From Buxus sempervirens (taxonomy: Eukaryota; Streptophyta; Magnoliopsida; Buxales; Buxaceae): 64,000 nucleotides of DNA. Made by a program: the position numbers and the translations under genes. Location of the stretch: positions 37,800,213-37,864,212 of the forward strand of contig OX387185.1 of assembly GCA_947561395.2 (NCBI GenBank), in the 5' to 3' direction. A model generated the notes under the pieces. It saw only the letters and a list, made by a program, of their open reading frames with translations. It searched no databases and had not been told where the DNA came from. Positions 21,490 through 34,160 of the stretch are shown here, in pieces; the stretch's first letter is position 1; each line of letters begins with the position of its first letter.

Positions 21490-22696
21490 TGTTAGGAGTG
21501 TAATTAAATATAAAGTTCACCACTACTTGGCGCGCAAGAAAGGATAAGGAAGGAGGAAATTTGTGTTAACAAATTTGTATACTCTAAAATTGTTGTGTCA
21601 CCTAAGTCAAAAGGTTGACCAGGTCAAAGAAATTGACTTTGGTAAAAAAACCAAATCCAAGCATAAGGCTTAGCCTAGCAACAAAAGAAGCAAGCCTGGA
21701 TCAAGCAAAATGATGGTTCAACCTGCAAATTACAAGATATGGGCCAAGAAAAAAAGTCTACAAATCTGGTCCATTAACTCACAAACCAAAATCATGGGTC
21801 ACATATGTTACCAAAATAAAGGAAATAAGCCTTTTGGTAACAAAGTGTGACACTCCAAATAAAGAAATTCACAATTCCACAAATGGCAGAAATAATTTAA
21901 AATGCCAAATCAAAGCAAATGAATCTCTTTGTATGGCATACTCCATTTAATTCAAATTGCTGCCAAATGAGACACCCTCACAAGGAAACTCTCAAGCAAA
22001 GGAAATCCTCATATCAAGGCAAGTGCTCATAACCTTTTCCTATAAATAGAGGACCTCAATGAGAAGAAGGAAAGAAGAAATCCAAGCTCTAGAAGACTTT
22101 CCTAAAGCTTTGGAAAACTTTGTAGCAAAAGGAGAATTCAAGTTATAGAAGTTCTACCTAAAGCTTGGAGAAACTCTGCAGAAATTAAAAGGCTTGAAGA
22201 AACTCATTCAAGTTTACATCAAATCCATACCGTTTCTCTTTCTCTTACCCTTACTTTGAGAAAAGAGAAGACCAATCAAAACCACAAAAGGATGACCATC
22301 CTACAATTACATTTGGTTTGAGATCAAGCCTTGCAGCCCCCCGAATTAAAGATTGAAGTTTGGTTCGAGATCAAGCCCTTACTGCCCTCGAATTGAATAT
22401 TGAAGTTTGATTCAAGATCAAGCTCGTGTAACCTTTTGATCAAAGACCCGTTAAGGAGATTGAATTAGAAGAGAATCACAAAGATTGTACCCATTTTTTC
22501 TTTTCAAATACAAAGTGTAATTTTTTTACATTATTTCTTGTCTTTTCTTTCAGACAAGAAATTTGTTAACCTGGCACGCCTGATGGGATTACTGTTCCTA
22601 GTTGTGTGTGCATGTGCTCTCGACTGCAAGAGGAGGCTCTGCTAGAGTCTAGACTTAGCTGCTGATGTAGGGGTGAACTTTAATATATTTACACTT
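21490..22696. mobile_element. Composite of LTR-like fragments, unresolved
   Basis: The outer pieces (21490-21526 and about 22653-22696) match, in order, the two ends of the short element at 28273-28401 read in reverse (TGTTAGGAG, AAAGTTCACCACTA; CTTAGCTG, ATGTAGGGGTGA). Between them, 21564 to about 22570 looks like an LTR. It starts TGTTAACAAATTT, ends AAATTTGTTAAC and contains a TATA-like CTATAAATAG (about 22041). It is preceded by a purine tract (21537-21560) and followed by CTGGCACGCCTGATGGG, which could be a PBS. No coding sequence is present. The right piece is cut by the Tekay LTR at 22697. Confidence 0.5.
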
Positions 22697-25653
22697 TGTC
22701 ACGCCCTAAACTTCACAGTGTGTATTTCAATACACATATAGGATGGAACATGACCATGTTTGTAAGCGAAACCAATAAATCCATTTACTAACAATAAATG
22801 TCTCATTCATTCACTAGTATCCAACAGTCCAGAGATACAACGGAATTAAAATTTGATAACAACTTAAACAAATCCTTGGGTTTAACCCAAGGTTTGCCAT
22901 TTCCAAAATTTCGTATTTCGCTAGGTCAGCGGCACGAAAAATGACCTCGAAATGGTCCTCCTTGCGTTTCGCTGGCTTTTCGCCGGCACGCCGCCAATTT
23001 CGCTAATTTCGCCAGAATTTCGGTAGAATTTCACCAAAACATGGATTGTATAAAATCATGTGTATAAAGCCTTTTCGCTGGGGTGCCGCCGGTGTGCCGC
23101 CAATTTCGCCAAAACATGAATTTCGTCAGGCCATTTCGCTGGCTTTTCGCCGGCACGCCTCCGGTGTGCCGCCAATTTCGCCAAAAAGCCTTTTCGGCCC
23201 ATTTCGCCGGCTTTTCGCCGGCATCTCGCCGGCAAACCGTTTCGGCCGCCTAGCGGCACTGAAAAATCGATCCTTGGTTTAACCAAACCAAACCGAATCA
23301 AATCAAAGTCTTACATCTAACCATATTAGAAATAAAATAAAAAAGACCATCCACCAGATTCTAACATTTAACTATGTCAGAAAAGTCATTCAAGTCCAGA
23401 TCTGTCACGAAAATTATGCAAATTCAGTTTTTTCCATTTCCTTTTTTCTGATTTTGACCTGCAAAATAGTAAGTGGGTGAGTTTCCACAACTCAGTAAGT
23501 AGGGCTAATATGCCCCATATGATTATATGCACAACAACTCCTTACTTTATTATAGGTACACTCAATATATTGTATAATAAGAATAGTTACACTACATTTA
23601 ATCTAAGGTTTTATTCATAAAAATAATATAATAATTTTATCATATTTTTTAGAGTGGGAGCATGCTTTTCTAACAGGACTAATGTAATAAGAACAATATA
23701 AAGATATCAACATAATTTAACAAGGCTAAAACAATTGATTTAATCATTTATAAGGAGGTACAAGCACTAGAACTCAAACATACAATAATGCATATGCTAT
23801 GATACCCAAGCAAATAAGAAAAGAAGATAGAAGGTTTAAGATTCTGATTATTATCAATTATTACCAATTAACCACAATTAACATGACTTGATTCCCCTTA
23901 TCAAATTTATACGGTCTTACAGTCAAGCACGCCGCAAAAGCGATCCAACTTATGGCTAGGATCAAACGCCCTTGGATCCCACTTCAATACAACAGGGATC
24001 AGACTCTCTTAAAATATCATGGATCCCACTTTAATATAGCTGAGATTTGACTCTCTTAATCTGTATTGGATTCCACTTTACTACAGCAGGGATCAGGCTC
24101 TCTTAATTTTTGAGGGACTCAAACCACAGGAATTCCAACCTAGGAGTAGTCGTGAATACCTTGTAGGGAACCAGTCACATTAATTGTGTAGGGAAGAGTA
24201 TTGGACTCACCCTATCCCAGGACACCATGGTTTAGGTAAAATATTAACCACCACCAATGGGTTTGTTTGTCATCCAGCAGATTAACATCACGCTAGGTGT
24301 ACTCATGTTAAAGCATGCCAATCCATTTTCGGTTATTCTATTAATAAGACCATTCTTGTGATCACATAGCCCACAATTTATATCATAAAATGAAATATCC
24401 ATTCAACATTCTAATAACACATATGTGTTCCAAGAAATAGTCCATTATCACTATATTGATTGATATAAATATTCACTGGTTAGACTCAAATTCCATGTCA
24501 AGGCATTCATCATAACAAGTAACCAAAACCATAGTATTGTATATCATGTGACATAAATAAAATAACTAAAGCCATGGCTATGTAATGTTAAAAACAAAGA
24601 ACCCATGGCATTAGCATAGTGTGGGTAGATATGTTTGTTGACATCAAACATAGGCCATGTGACATGATGAGAATAATGACCATCCGATTCACCTAAAGGA
24701 AGGCATGAGATTCCTTGAAAGGTTTTTACCACAATGCACAAGACACCATAAAAGCATATAGATTACTCATCGATTTAAACACATCATCATCATTATCATA
24801 AGATGAGAGATGCCTTGATCGTGTGATGAGTAGAACCATACCAACAAGAGAAATCACGACGCCATGTGCTAGGGTTTATTAATATAAACTCACAACTCAC
24901 TACCAGACATATAACTCTAATTATAATACAATATCTACTTCAGAAAACTAACAACCCAATTTTTTAAACATATTCATGGAGATCAAACCTTGCACACTCA
25001 TAATCAAAATCTGAACATTCCCATAAGGTAACGCATAATTCATGAGTAAGAGCAAGAAATCCTTACATCTAAAACGAGTAAATCATTATCATATCGAAAA
25101 AACATTATAAGAAAACGTATGCAATAGATCATGGATAATCGTGCTCTCCGTCATCTTCACATATATAGTTCTCGATCAATAGGGAAGAAAAGATAAAAGT
25201 ATAAAACTTGTGCTTCTTTTCATAAGTTCAATATCAAATCAACAATGTATCCCAAATTTCACACATCAGTCAACAAACATAGATTTATAGATTAAAAATC
25301 AAAGAGAACAATGCATAGAATCATAAGGGAAGAATTAATCCCACTTACCTGATTAAATCTTTGGTTTTACACCTATAGATTAAAGCTTTCTCCCTTCTTT
25401 TTTTTCTTCTCGAAACCCTAGCAGAAAATCCCTTTTTGTTCCAAAATGAATGGAGTCTTTTGGGGTTGTTATCCTTTCCTAAACCTAATTAACCCATCAT
25501 AAAAGAGAGATTTAATCTCAACCCTTAATCATGCTTATTTAAAATATGATAGTGTGTGTGTGCAAGTGTCCTCTACCCTACTCTATCACCAATCATAGCA
25601 AGTCAATTATTTGACTTATCTTAAAGACTTGGGTTTTTGACCGGGTCCTTACA
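22697..25653 (-). repeat. 3' LTR of the Tekay-like element
   Basis: Terminal dinucleotides TG/CA and the adjacent polypurine tract define the limits. The LTR is AT-rich apart from a GC-rich block at 22888-23276, which is a separate hAT MITE. There is no partner LTR in the window, and no matching TSD could be found because the 5' end is gone. Confidence 0.8.
22888..23276. mobile_element. hAT-type MITE (389 bp) inside the Tekay LTR
   Basis: Flanked by the 8-bp TSD GTTTAACC (22880-22887 and 23277-23284). The termini are CAAGGTTTGCC and, inverted, CAAGGATCG, matching the CARxGTTTT-like ends of the hAT element at 39951. The interior is unusually GC-rich and full of repeated words (TTTCGCC, GCCGGC, GCACGCCG, GTGCCGCCAATTTCGCC) in both orientations. 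There is no real ORF; the frames at 23046-23301 are repeat translations. Confidence 0.88.
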
Positions 25654-25728
25654 TTCTCCCCACCTTGTGGGAATTTTGTCCTCGAAATTAAAATAAAATC
25701 AATAAAGAAAAACAATATTATAACATAC

Positions 25729-26274
25729 CTATTTTGAGAAGAGATATGGGTACTTTTCTTTAACTTCCTCTTCTAATTCCCAAATAGCTTCTTCCTCTCC
25801 ATGATAGCTCCAAAGCACTTTTACTAGTGAAATGGTTTTTCTTCTCATTACATGCTCTTTCCTATCTATAATTTGAACTGGGACTTCATCATGTGAGATA
25901 TCAGCTTTGAGTGGCAAAGATTTCCAATCCATCATCTGAGATGGGTCAGGGAAAAATCTTCTCAACATAAATACATGAAACATATTGTGAGCTGAAGATA
26001 ATTGAGCAGGCAGATCCAATCTATATGTCACTTTTTCAACTCTTTCCAATATCTCAAAGGGGCCAATATAGCGAGGTGCTAACTTTCCCTTTTTTCCAAA
26101 CCTAAACACACCCTTCATGGGAGATACTTTCAAAAAGATATAATCTCCTTCATAGAATTCCAATTGCTTTCTTCTTCTATCTGCATAATTCTTTTGGTAG
26201 TCTTGTGCTATTTTTAATCTATCTCTGATTACTCTGATCTTATCTTTGGATTCCTGTATCAAGTCTGGCCCCAA
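25729..26274 (-). pseudogene. Tekay-like integrase C-terminus with chromodomain
   Basis: A frame of 181 codons shows the integrase C-terminal module (KNYADRRRKQLEFYEGDYIF, APRYIGPFEILERV, YRLDLPAQLSSAHNMFHVFM). It is followed by a chromodomain (VPVQIIDRKEHVMRRKTISL, VLWSYHGEEEAIWELEEEV). Chromodomains of this type direct integration to heterochromatin. The frame ends about 75 bp from the LTR. It is the best-preserved part of this element. Confidence 0.92.
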
Positions 26275-27047
26275 CAGAAGTGCATCACCAACCTCAGCCC
26301 AACATAAAGGAGATCTATATGGTTTGCCATAGAGTGCTTCAATGGTGCCATTCTAATGCTAGCTTGAAAACTGTTGTTGTATGCAAACTCAATTAAAGGA
26401 ATGTGATTTTCCCAGCTTCCTCCAAAGTCTAAGATACATGCTCTCAACATGTCTTCTAATACTTGATTCACTCTCTCCGTCTACCCATCAGTTTGTGGGT
26501 GGAATGCATTGCTGAAATCTGAACAAGTTCCCATAGCCCTGTTTAACAAAATTCAGATTTAAACCTCGAATCCCGATCTTAAACAATTGTTACTGGCACT
26601 CCATGGTATCGGACTATTCCACTTACATACAATTTTGCCAAATTATTCATGCTGATTTTGGAGTTAATAGGCAAGAAATGAGCTGACTTGGTTAATCTAT
26701 CCACCACTATTCATAATAAAATCCATGGATACATTATCCCATTTCCAGGTTCCAATAGGTTATGGTTGAAGAAGTCCAGCTAGCTTTCGGTGCTCTGCTT
26801 TCACTTGTTGACAAATTGTACATCTAGATAAAAATTCTGTCACATCATTCTTCATATTTTCCCAACAATATGTTCTATGGATATCTTTATACATCTTATT
26901 ACCACCTGGGTGCACCGTATATTTTGATTTATGAGTTTCCCTCATGATTTCTTCCCTTAATCCACCTTCACTTGGAACACACAATCTGACCTTAAATCTA
27001 ATACTGCCATCTGAGTGACTAACCCAATCCGGTCTATTTGCTACCAA
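26259..27047 (-). pseudogene. Tekay-like integrase, zinc-binding domain and core remnants
   Basis: 26760-27047 encodes the HHCC zinc-binding domain (HKSKYTVHPGGNKMYKDI, YCWENMKNDVTEFLSRCTIC). 26259-26471 encodes the end of the core (ILDFGGSWENHIPLIEFAYN, SFQASIRMAPL). The middle of the core, which would hold the first two catalytic Asp residues, is broken by stops between about 26470 and 26760. Confidence 0.82.
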
Positions 27048-27095
27048 AAGTTGAAGTGTCTGATCTCCCTTTTGCTCTGCTATAATCCTTTCAAT

Positions 27096-28272
27096 TCATC
27101 TTGGTTGTATGCTGAGTTTAGAAATGAAATTCAGTGATAACTGAGATAAAGGACACATCCCCAAATTTGAAATTGCTCCTGCTAGTTTATCTCTTTGAAC
27201 TGCAAGACGGTACAAGGTGCTCCTCTTTCGGCTCAATGTGTGTGCCACTACGTTGACCTTCCCAGGGTGATACTGGATCGTTAAGTCATAGTCCTTGACT
27301 AACTCCATCCACCTTCGTTGTGTCATACTTAACTACTTCTGAGAAAATATGTACTTTAAGCTCTTATGATCAGAGAAAAACTTAAATTTTTCTTCATATA
27401 GGTAGTGCCTTCAAATCTTTAGGGCAAACACCATAGCAGCTAATTCCAGATCATGAGTTGGGTAGTTAAGCTGATGTGGTTTTAGCTATCGTGATGCATA
27501 GGCCACTACCTTGCCTTCTTACATAAAAACACATCCTAAACCCTGATGTGAAGCATCTGTAGACACTGTGTAACCATTCCCACTTTTTGGCAGTGTCAAA
27601 ACTGGTGTTGTAGTTAGTCTAGTCTTCAATTCTGTGGAGGCCCTTTCATATACATCAGATCACACAAACTTCTCTCCTTTCCTGGTTAACCTTGTCAATG
27701 GAGTTGTTATACGGGAAAATCCTTCAATGAAATTTCTGTAGTAACTGGCTAAACCCAGAAAACTCCTAACTTCAGTTACCAACTTAGGCTGCTTCCATTC
27801 CAATATTGCTTCTATTTTTATGGATCCACCAACACTCCACAAGTTACAACATGACCCAAATATTTAACCTATTCTTTCCAAAATTCACACTTTGATAGCT
27901 TGGCATAAAGTTGATGCTGCTTTAACATCTACAAAACCACTCTCAAATTCTGCATATGCTCTTCCTCAAACTTAGAGTAGATGAGGATGTCATCCACAAA
28001 AATGACAACAAACTGATCAATCTAAGTCCTAAAGATACGATGCATGAGATCCATAAAAGCAGCAAGCGCATTCGTTAGCCCAAGTGGCATCACCACGAAT
28101 TCATAGTGGCCATACCTAGTCCTGAAAGCAGTCTTAGGTATGTCCTTCTCCCTTATCCTTAGCTGGTGATATCCTGACCTTAAATGAATTTTGGAAAAAT
28201 ACCTTGCACCCTTCAGCTGATCAAATAGGTCGTCAATTCTGGGCAGTTAGTATTTGTTCTTCACTGTCACGT
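27096..28272 (-). pseudogene. Tekay-like reverse transcriptase and RNase H remnants
   Basis: On the minus strand, about 28240-27660 shows the reverse transcriptase: [34 protein letters not shown], the active site IFVDDILIYSK with both Asp residues, and then [20 protein letters not shown]. RNase H follows ([51 protein letters not shown]). About six in-frame stops are present. The reading begins abruptly at VTVKNKY near 28262, where the element is truncated. Confidence 0.85.
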
Positions 28273-28401
28273 TGTTAAGGAATATAAGTAAACATATAAA
28301 AGGTCACCCCTACATTACCAGCTAAGGGTAAGGGAGGAGGACATACCTAAACTTTATAGTGGTGAACTTTATATATATTTAAAGAAAATATGCTCCTAAC
28401 A
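28273..28401. mobile_element. Short TG...CA element (129 bp), possible TRIM-type solo LTR
   Basis: Bounded by TGTTAAGGA and TCCTAACA, an imperfect inverted end pair of the kind seen in LTRs. A related copy is split at 21490-21526 and 22653-22696 in the opposite orientation. No matching 5-bp TSD is visible (CACGT versus GCATT), so its arrival may be tied to the truncation of the Tekay element at 28272. Confidence 0.45.
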
Positions 28402-31378
28402 GCATTGAATATATTCATTAAGTAATTTTCCTGTAACAGGCTTCCAAGTTCCTTCTCTTAGAATCTTTTGATAAAAACTTGTTTAGGATCCATAACTTCT
28501 GAATACATTCATTAAGTATCCTTACTTTGTAATGTAAATGAGAGTTCTTGCATTGAATGATATGGATACCCAACTCTTATGTACTATATAAAAAATGGTA
28601 AACTAAATAGCTTACCATTTAGTCCTGCTTTGCTCATATCTTTAACACAATTTGAAAATATATATCTACAAATAAGTAGACTTAATATATAATAAGGAAA
28701 GATAAACCAGATTAAAATCCTAATCTAATGCATCCTTGCATTCTAATTATAGTGCACATGGGAGAATTATTTTGTGTTTCCCTCATCATAACCATCACTA
28801 AAATAAATCGGCATCTAACTTATATCATTTGCTTGACCCGTTTGACTAGAAAACCTGGACAATGATTATCAACATTGTTGAAAAGTTTTTATATATAGGG
28901 GAGTCCAGTTGTAATTTATTGGATCCCAATTAATATCAATTGGACTTCTCTTTTGGTGCTCTTTTATGTTGAGTTGTGTGAGATTATGTCTTTTAATTAC
29001 TGTAGAATATTGTTCAAGTATTTCGATCATGATCTTAGATTAAATAATTAAGAAAACCATTGTTTAAATGTCATATATGGTGTTATAATTGTATATCCAG
29101 GAATGCAATTGACAGCTTTTTCCCTTTTTTTTTCTGAATGGAAAATTAAGAAGGACCTCTGCTTATGAACATAGAATTATTTAAAAAAAAAATATATATC
29201 TTAAAGATTCCAACCTGCAAACTAATTGAAGCAATTGAGTTTGAACCAGTATAAAAAATATTCTCAGAAAATCAGTCTTCATCTTTAATGAATATTGAGC
29301 CTTCTTAAAAGGCAATATATATCCATTAAGGGAGTTTCCCTTTATTAATTAATCATCCGTATGTAAATATGAGCCATCCATCAATAAAATTATTTGAGCC
29401 ACAAGGTTGCTAGCAGTCTCAACAGGGATGTAATAAGAAAAATAGTTTTCCTTAAACAGTATATAAGAATCCCTCCTATTGTTGCTCCATCACCTTTGTT
29501 CACTTCCAAAGTTGAGCTTCAGCCTACACCATCAGGAGACTAGACTACCATAACCTTATTTATTCCTCCACCATCAATTTATGATCGCATTCTACAAAGA
29601 TTATAGTGTTATAATTATATGCACTATGCTAACAAGGAAAGAAGCTTTGTCCACCACTTATGTTGCTTGCGCTTGAGCTCCATTGGATCCTTGTTTGTTT
29701 TTCATTTGGCAAAGAAATTACCAATAGGCAATCCATATTTAGTATATTCTTTGTATTGTTGTGGATATATTCCAATAAATTGATAGAAGCTCCATCGTAG
29801 CTTACAAATATCACATAAGAGCTAAAAATTTGTGTCCACTCTAGTGTCAAAAACTTATGGTCTTTGACGAAGTAAACAATATTTTTGACAACATTCATAA
29901 AAGGAAAAAAAAAGGCCAATATTTGCAAGAATCATTTCAATAGGAATTCTATTCCCTAAAATTAACTATATAAATATTTCAACTTTAAAAGACATGCAAA
30001 TTTCCATGAAATTTAATAATTTAGCTGAGCTGTTAAACCTATTCTCCTTAGCAAAGCAAGTTTCATAGTTCAATATTAACATTCTATTCTATTATTTTAA
30101 GGCCCAACATCTAGAAATCTCAATCTTAACTTTTTCAAACTAATTTGTGTACTTTTTCTTTTTGTCTCCTTATTTCTAGGAATATCACTCAGCATGCACA
30201 TTAATTTTTTAAATACAAAATGTCTTATTTAGATATGTAGCTTCTAGAAAGTCCTTTTTTTTTTATCATACTTGTTATAATTTGGACCCAAGTATTATTT
30301 ATGACTATTTCTTTTTTTTCATGCCAACTAATATCCCCAAGGATTCGCTATTAACATGAGTAATATTTCTAATTATCAAAAAATTGTTTTTGCTTAAGTT
30401 TGCTAATCTTTTACCATTTTATTTAATATATCATGCACACTTATAATGTCCTGTGGAATTCAAACTGGTTTGCATTTCTTCTTGAGCGAACTACACTTGC
30501 TTCTTTTAGTTTTTGACAACGGCAAATACCTCCCCTCAAGGTTTGTGATTGACACTAATCTCCTTTGTAAGAGTTTTAAAATCAACAAAAGTAATAATTT
30601 GATCATTTTATCCCTCATTAATTTTTATTTAAAGTAATAAAAATTTAAAGGGTTATATCACCCATGATGTTAAAGTTGATTGTTAATATTTTTAAACTTT
30701 ACATAAATAATTTTTTATTATAAAAAATCTCAAAATCTTAAACTTTATGTACTTTAAAGGAGAGTAAATCGTCAAATAACTTCAAATTTTAGTAACATTA
30801 GTGCGGAAGGGAGGGAAATGCAACATATAACAAAGCCAGAAAGATGGTTGGTGTCATTTCAAAAACCTTGGGGGAAGTATTTGTAGTTGTTAGAAACCAT
30901 AAGAGAGGCAAGTGTAATTTTGTCTTTATTCTTTACTAGACCAAGGGAAAACCAAATAATTATCATTTTTACAATAACTTCATATTTCACTATAATGTTT
31001 AATAACTTCTTATGCTTATTAGAAATTTTTTTTTGGGATAGTATAGATGAGTAGTCAGTGTCCACATTTTTTTTTTGAGTCAACGGTTGCAAAACATTCA
31101 ATGTACATCCAGTTGTTACTTAATTAGGCTTTGAAAAAGAAGACAATTATCATCAATAAATTCTGAAGTGTAAAATTCTAGAACTACTCTTATATGTTGT
31201 AATCTTATATCACATAATTTCTAATATTTTTAAAGTAGTTTAGCTAACATTGGCATCACACATAGTAACCAAATACAGAGACAAGAGATGCCATAATTAA
31301 ATCCTTTGAGGGCAAGAAATCCTATCTGCCCATTTGCCACTAATATTTTGTTACTTGTGTTTACTCTTTTGATTGTAG
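28402..31378. other. AT-rich interval upstream of the RHD3-like exon
   Basis: I see no exon, terminal repeat or retrotransposon motif. If the RHD3-like exons belong to one gene, this is the preceding intron. Frames at 29629-29928, 30446-30637 and 30859-31101 have no domain I recognise. Confidence 0.5.
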
Positions 31379-31457
31379 GTATGACAGTGAAACCTGTTAT
31401 TTTGATGAAGGTATTAGAACTCTCAAGCGACAAGAATTGAAAGAAAAAATGATGAAG
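31379..31457 (+). CDS. RHD3-like GTPase gene, exon A
   Basis: A 79-bp exon with acceptor TTGATTGTAG and donor GTAAGA. It encodes YDSETCYFDEGIRTLKRQEL then KEKMMK, after one base completing a codon. This aligns with the region after the GTPase domain of plant RHD3/SEY1 proteins, where family members read EYDxEAxYFDEGVRxxK followed by a Leu/Lys-rich helix. These dynamin-like GTPases fuse ER tubules. It ends in phase 0, which matches exon B. I could not find the preceding exon, so the gene is partial here. Confidence 0.72.
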
Positions 31458-32697
31458 GTAAGAGCTATATGGTTCACTCTCTTGATGAAGATCATTTATC
31501 ATAGCTCTAGCAAATGAATAGTATGCTATGAACGCTATAATAATAGTGTTAAATCCCTTAGGATAGGGAATTCTAAGGAAAGATTGAATACTTTTTGTTA
31601 AATTGTTGACAAAGAAAATTGTTAAGCATTATTCTAATCAAGTTCAGGGTTGAATACTCTAAAGTATACGTAGAAATAAATTTTAAAAAGGTCTTCCATT
31701 TTGAAAATGAAATCAATTTATCCTAGTTGGATGATCCTTGCAAAACACTATTACAATACTAAAATTGATAAAAAAAAAAAAAGATGTTAGTTAATTTACG
31801 AAAGTCACTAACAATAGCTATATTTTTGGGTCTACTTCAAATTAATTGATTGAGTTTACTTGAGAGGTTCAATATATATTTGATTTGTTTTTAATGTACT
31901 GAGCTATCCATCGACAATGATGATAGAAATCGATCCTGCAGTTATGGAATAGAATTTCACCATGTTAAGTTTTTCTTATCTCTCCCTTAGTTTTATTGTT
32001 GACTTTGCTTGCAGTGAGTGATCTTTGTTTTAACTTACTTTAAAGAATATATGGAAAAAAAAATTCATGTCACTCCCCAAATCCAAAATACTGTAATTCT
32101 CTCGGATTTGAACTGTGACTGTAGTTCTCACCTCACGTGAGACTTATGCAAGGACGTAAACTTACAATATCGTAATCAATTTAAAATGTAAAAAAAATGT
32201 AATTTAAATTAAATTGAGACTAGGCACAATAAAAAGTCGAAGTATGATAATATTTAAATAAACCTATGGAAGCCAACCAAATAAATAGGGTAATTAAATA
32301 CAATGAAAATTAAACTTAAATAATAAAAATGATTCCTAAAATTAAAACCATTGAAATAAACAATAAAATACAACAAACTTATATCAGTAAGAAATAAGTC
32401 CTACTATATCAAGTAGAGTTCTCTCGATTCAGGATGTCAATTTTGATACAATCTACTATTCCCATTCTTGATCTTGATCTGTAACTGCATGTATGAAAAT
32501 AATTTAATGAGAGACCTCAGGAGAAAGTGTTCTACATACTTAGTTCCCATTGGAAACATTAGACATGTAGAATTCAGATAAGCACAATCAAACACTACAA
32601 TAATAAATATTAAATCATACAAATAATAAAAGTTTATATTTATGCAATTAATGCAAACCTAGGATTCATGCATGCCCTAACAATACATTCTGAAATG

Positions 32698-33002
32698 TAG
32701 TGATGTAAATCGTGCTTTGCTATGTGGGCCCACGGGCCACAAGGGTCATGCTTGCTATGCCATGCCATGCCGTGCTAAATTATTGTGTCATGCCGTGCCT
32801 ACAATGCCAATACCCTAGCCTGGCACAGTCCACGGCCCATCAAATTTTCATGCCATGCACTGCTTGGGCACGAATCGTGCTTCGACACGGCCCATTAATA
32901 AATTATACTGATCATATATCATTTTTGATAAGTATAATTTATGCTTAATATGATTAGTAGTATACATACATAAATACATATATAGACACACACACACTTA
33001 AA

Positions 33003-33033
<31 letters not shown>

Positions 33034-33497
33034 ATATAATTAAATATATTTCAGTATGTACAACTTTTAAGTGCATATATAAGTTGTGATTGGATGGAAT
33101 TTATTTTTATCAAATAACAATATATTTCTTATGCTTACTATAATTTAGTTTTGCTTAGTATGTATATACTTTTAAGTATAATTACATACTTAAAATATAG
33201 TAATACAACTTATTATTATTAAGTATATTTGTATGCATATATGTATGTTTGTATACTTATTCTTTGTATATATTAAAATATATACTTAATTACTTATAGA
33301 ATTAGCATACGTATATAAATTTTATTACTATATTACTATATTTAAATTATATATAAATTAAGTATACAGAAATATAGTAATGCCATGCCACTGGGCCACG
33401 TATAGGCAGCCTAGCACGGCACAGTAGTGTGTCTGGGATGTGCTAGCATGATAAACCGGGCCAGCCAACGGGCGGCACAGCCCGATTTACATCCTTA
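32698..33497. mobile_element. hAT-type non-autonomous element (800 bp)
   Basis: Termini TAGTGATGTAAATCGTGCT and, inverted, TAAGGATGTAAATCGGGCT form clear terminal inverted repeats. The flanks CTGAAATG (32690-32697) and CTAAAATG (33498-33505) are an 8-bp TSD with one change. Subterminal regions are GC-rich with repeated CCATGCC, CGTGCT, GGCACG and GGGCC words. The centre is almost pure AT with a (TA)n run at about 33007-33029. There is no transposase. Confidence 0.85.
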
Positions 33498-33829
33498 CTA
33501 AAATGCCATGTCATGTAAAACAAGTAAATACATGCACAATAAATATGCAGTATGCAATGCATGTTAAATGTTTTGGAGCACTTCGACAGTATAACTTCTA
33601 ACTTTAAGGTCCTCCTCCCTTCGAAACAAATGCCCACTACACTATTCTATGTGTACATTGTAGTTTTATGGGTTTTCAACTGATTGGATAACATTGTCGA
33701 ACCACTATTTTGGGAAAGCAGAATACAACCACACATGTCCTTGTGATCCCTACAACAATCTGACTCCAATATATAATACAATATCTTCTAATATTATTGC
33801 TTGACCAAATCTCAAGCATAGTTCAAAAT

Positions 33830-34075
33830 ATCGTTTTGTATCGTGCGATACGCACTGTACGTGTCGTGTATCATGCGCATCTACATGATACACCACTGCA
33901 TTTCGTTAAGCTAACCTTATCCCCAACATATCGACTATATCGATCAATATAGTCAATACAACTCAATATATCGGCTGTATCAATTGATACAATTAATACA
34001 GCACAAAAAATGAAATAAAAGAGAGAAGGGTGAGAGGCGTGAGAGAGAAGGGGGAGGGTCTGTGGGAGATAAGAA

Positions 34076-34160
<85 letters not shown>

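Larger units (their letters stand above)
22697..28272 (-). mobile_element. Ty3/gypsy chromovirus (Tekay/Del type), 3' part only
   Basis: The left part (22697-25653) is a 2957-bp 3' LTR, TGTCACGCCC to TCCTTACA, adjoined by a polypurine tract on the minus strand (reverse of TTCTCCCCACCTTGTGGGAA). Pol remnants follow on the minus strand: chromodomain and integrase (25729-26471), zinc-binding integrase N-terminus (26760-27047), RNase H and reverse transcriptase (27096 to about 28270). The coding sequence stops near 28270 in the reverse transcriptase, so gag, protease and the 5' LTR are missing. Long LTRs and this chromodomain wording fit the Tekay lineage. Confidence 0.87.

Noticed and set aside
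22888-23276. Regularly spaced GCCGGC/TTTCGCC words looking like a CRISPR or satellite array
   Set aside because: Units are irregular, occur in both orientations and are bounded by hAT ends and a TSD. There are no spacers and the genome is a plant.
23046-23301. GC-rich frames on both strands resembling short proteins
   Set aside because: They lie in the subterminal repeats of a 389-bp MITE and are made of repeated words.
29629-29928. 99-codon minus-strand frame
   Set aside because: A faint resemblance to retrotransposon text could not be supported by any motif or terminal repeat.
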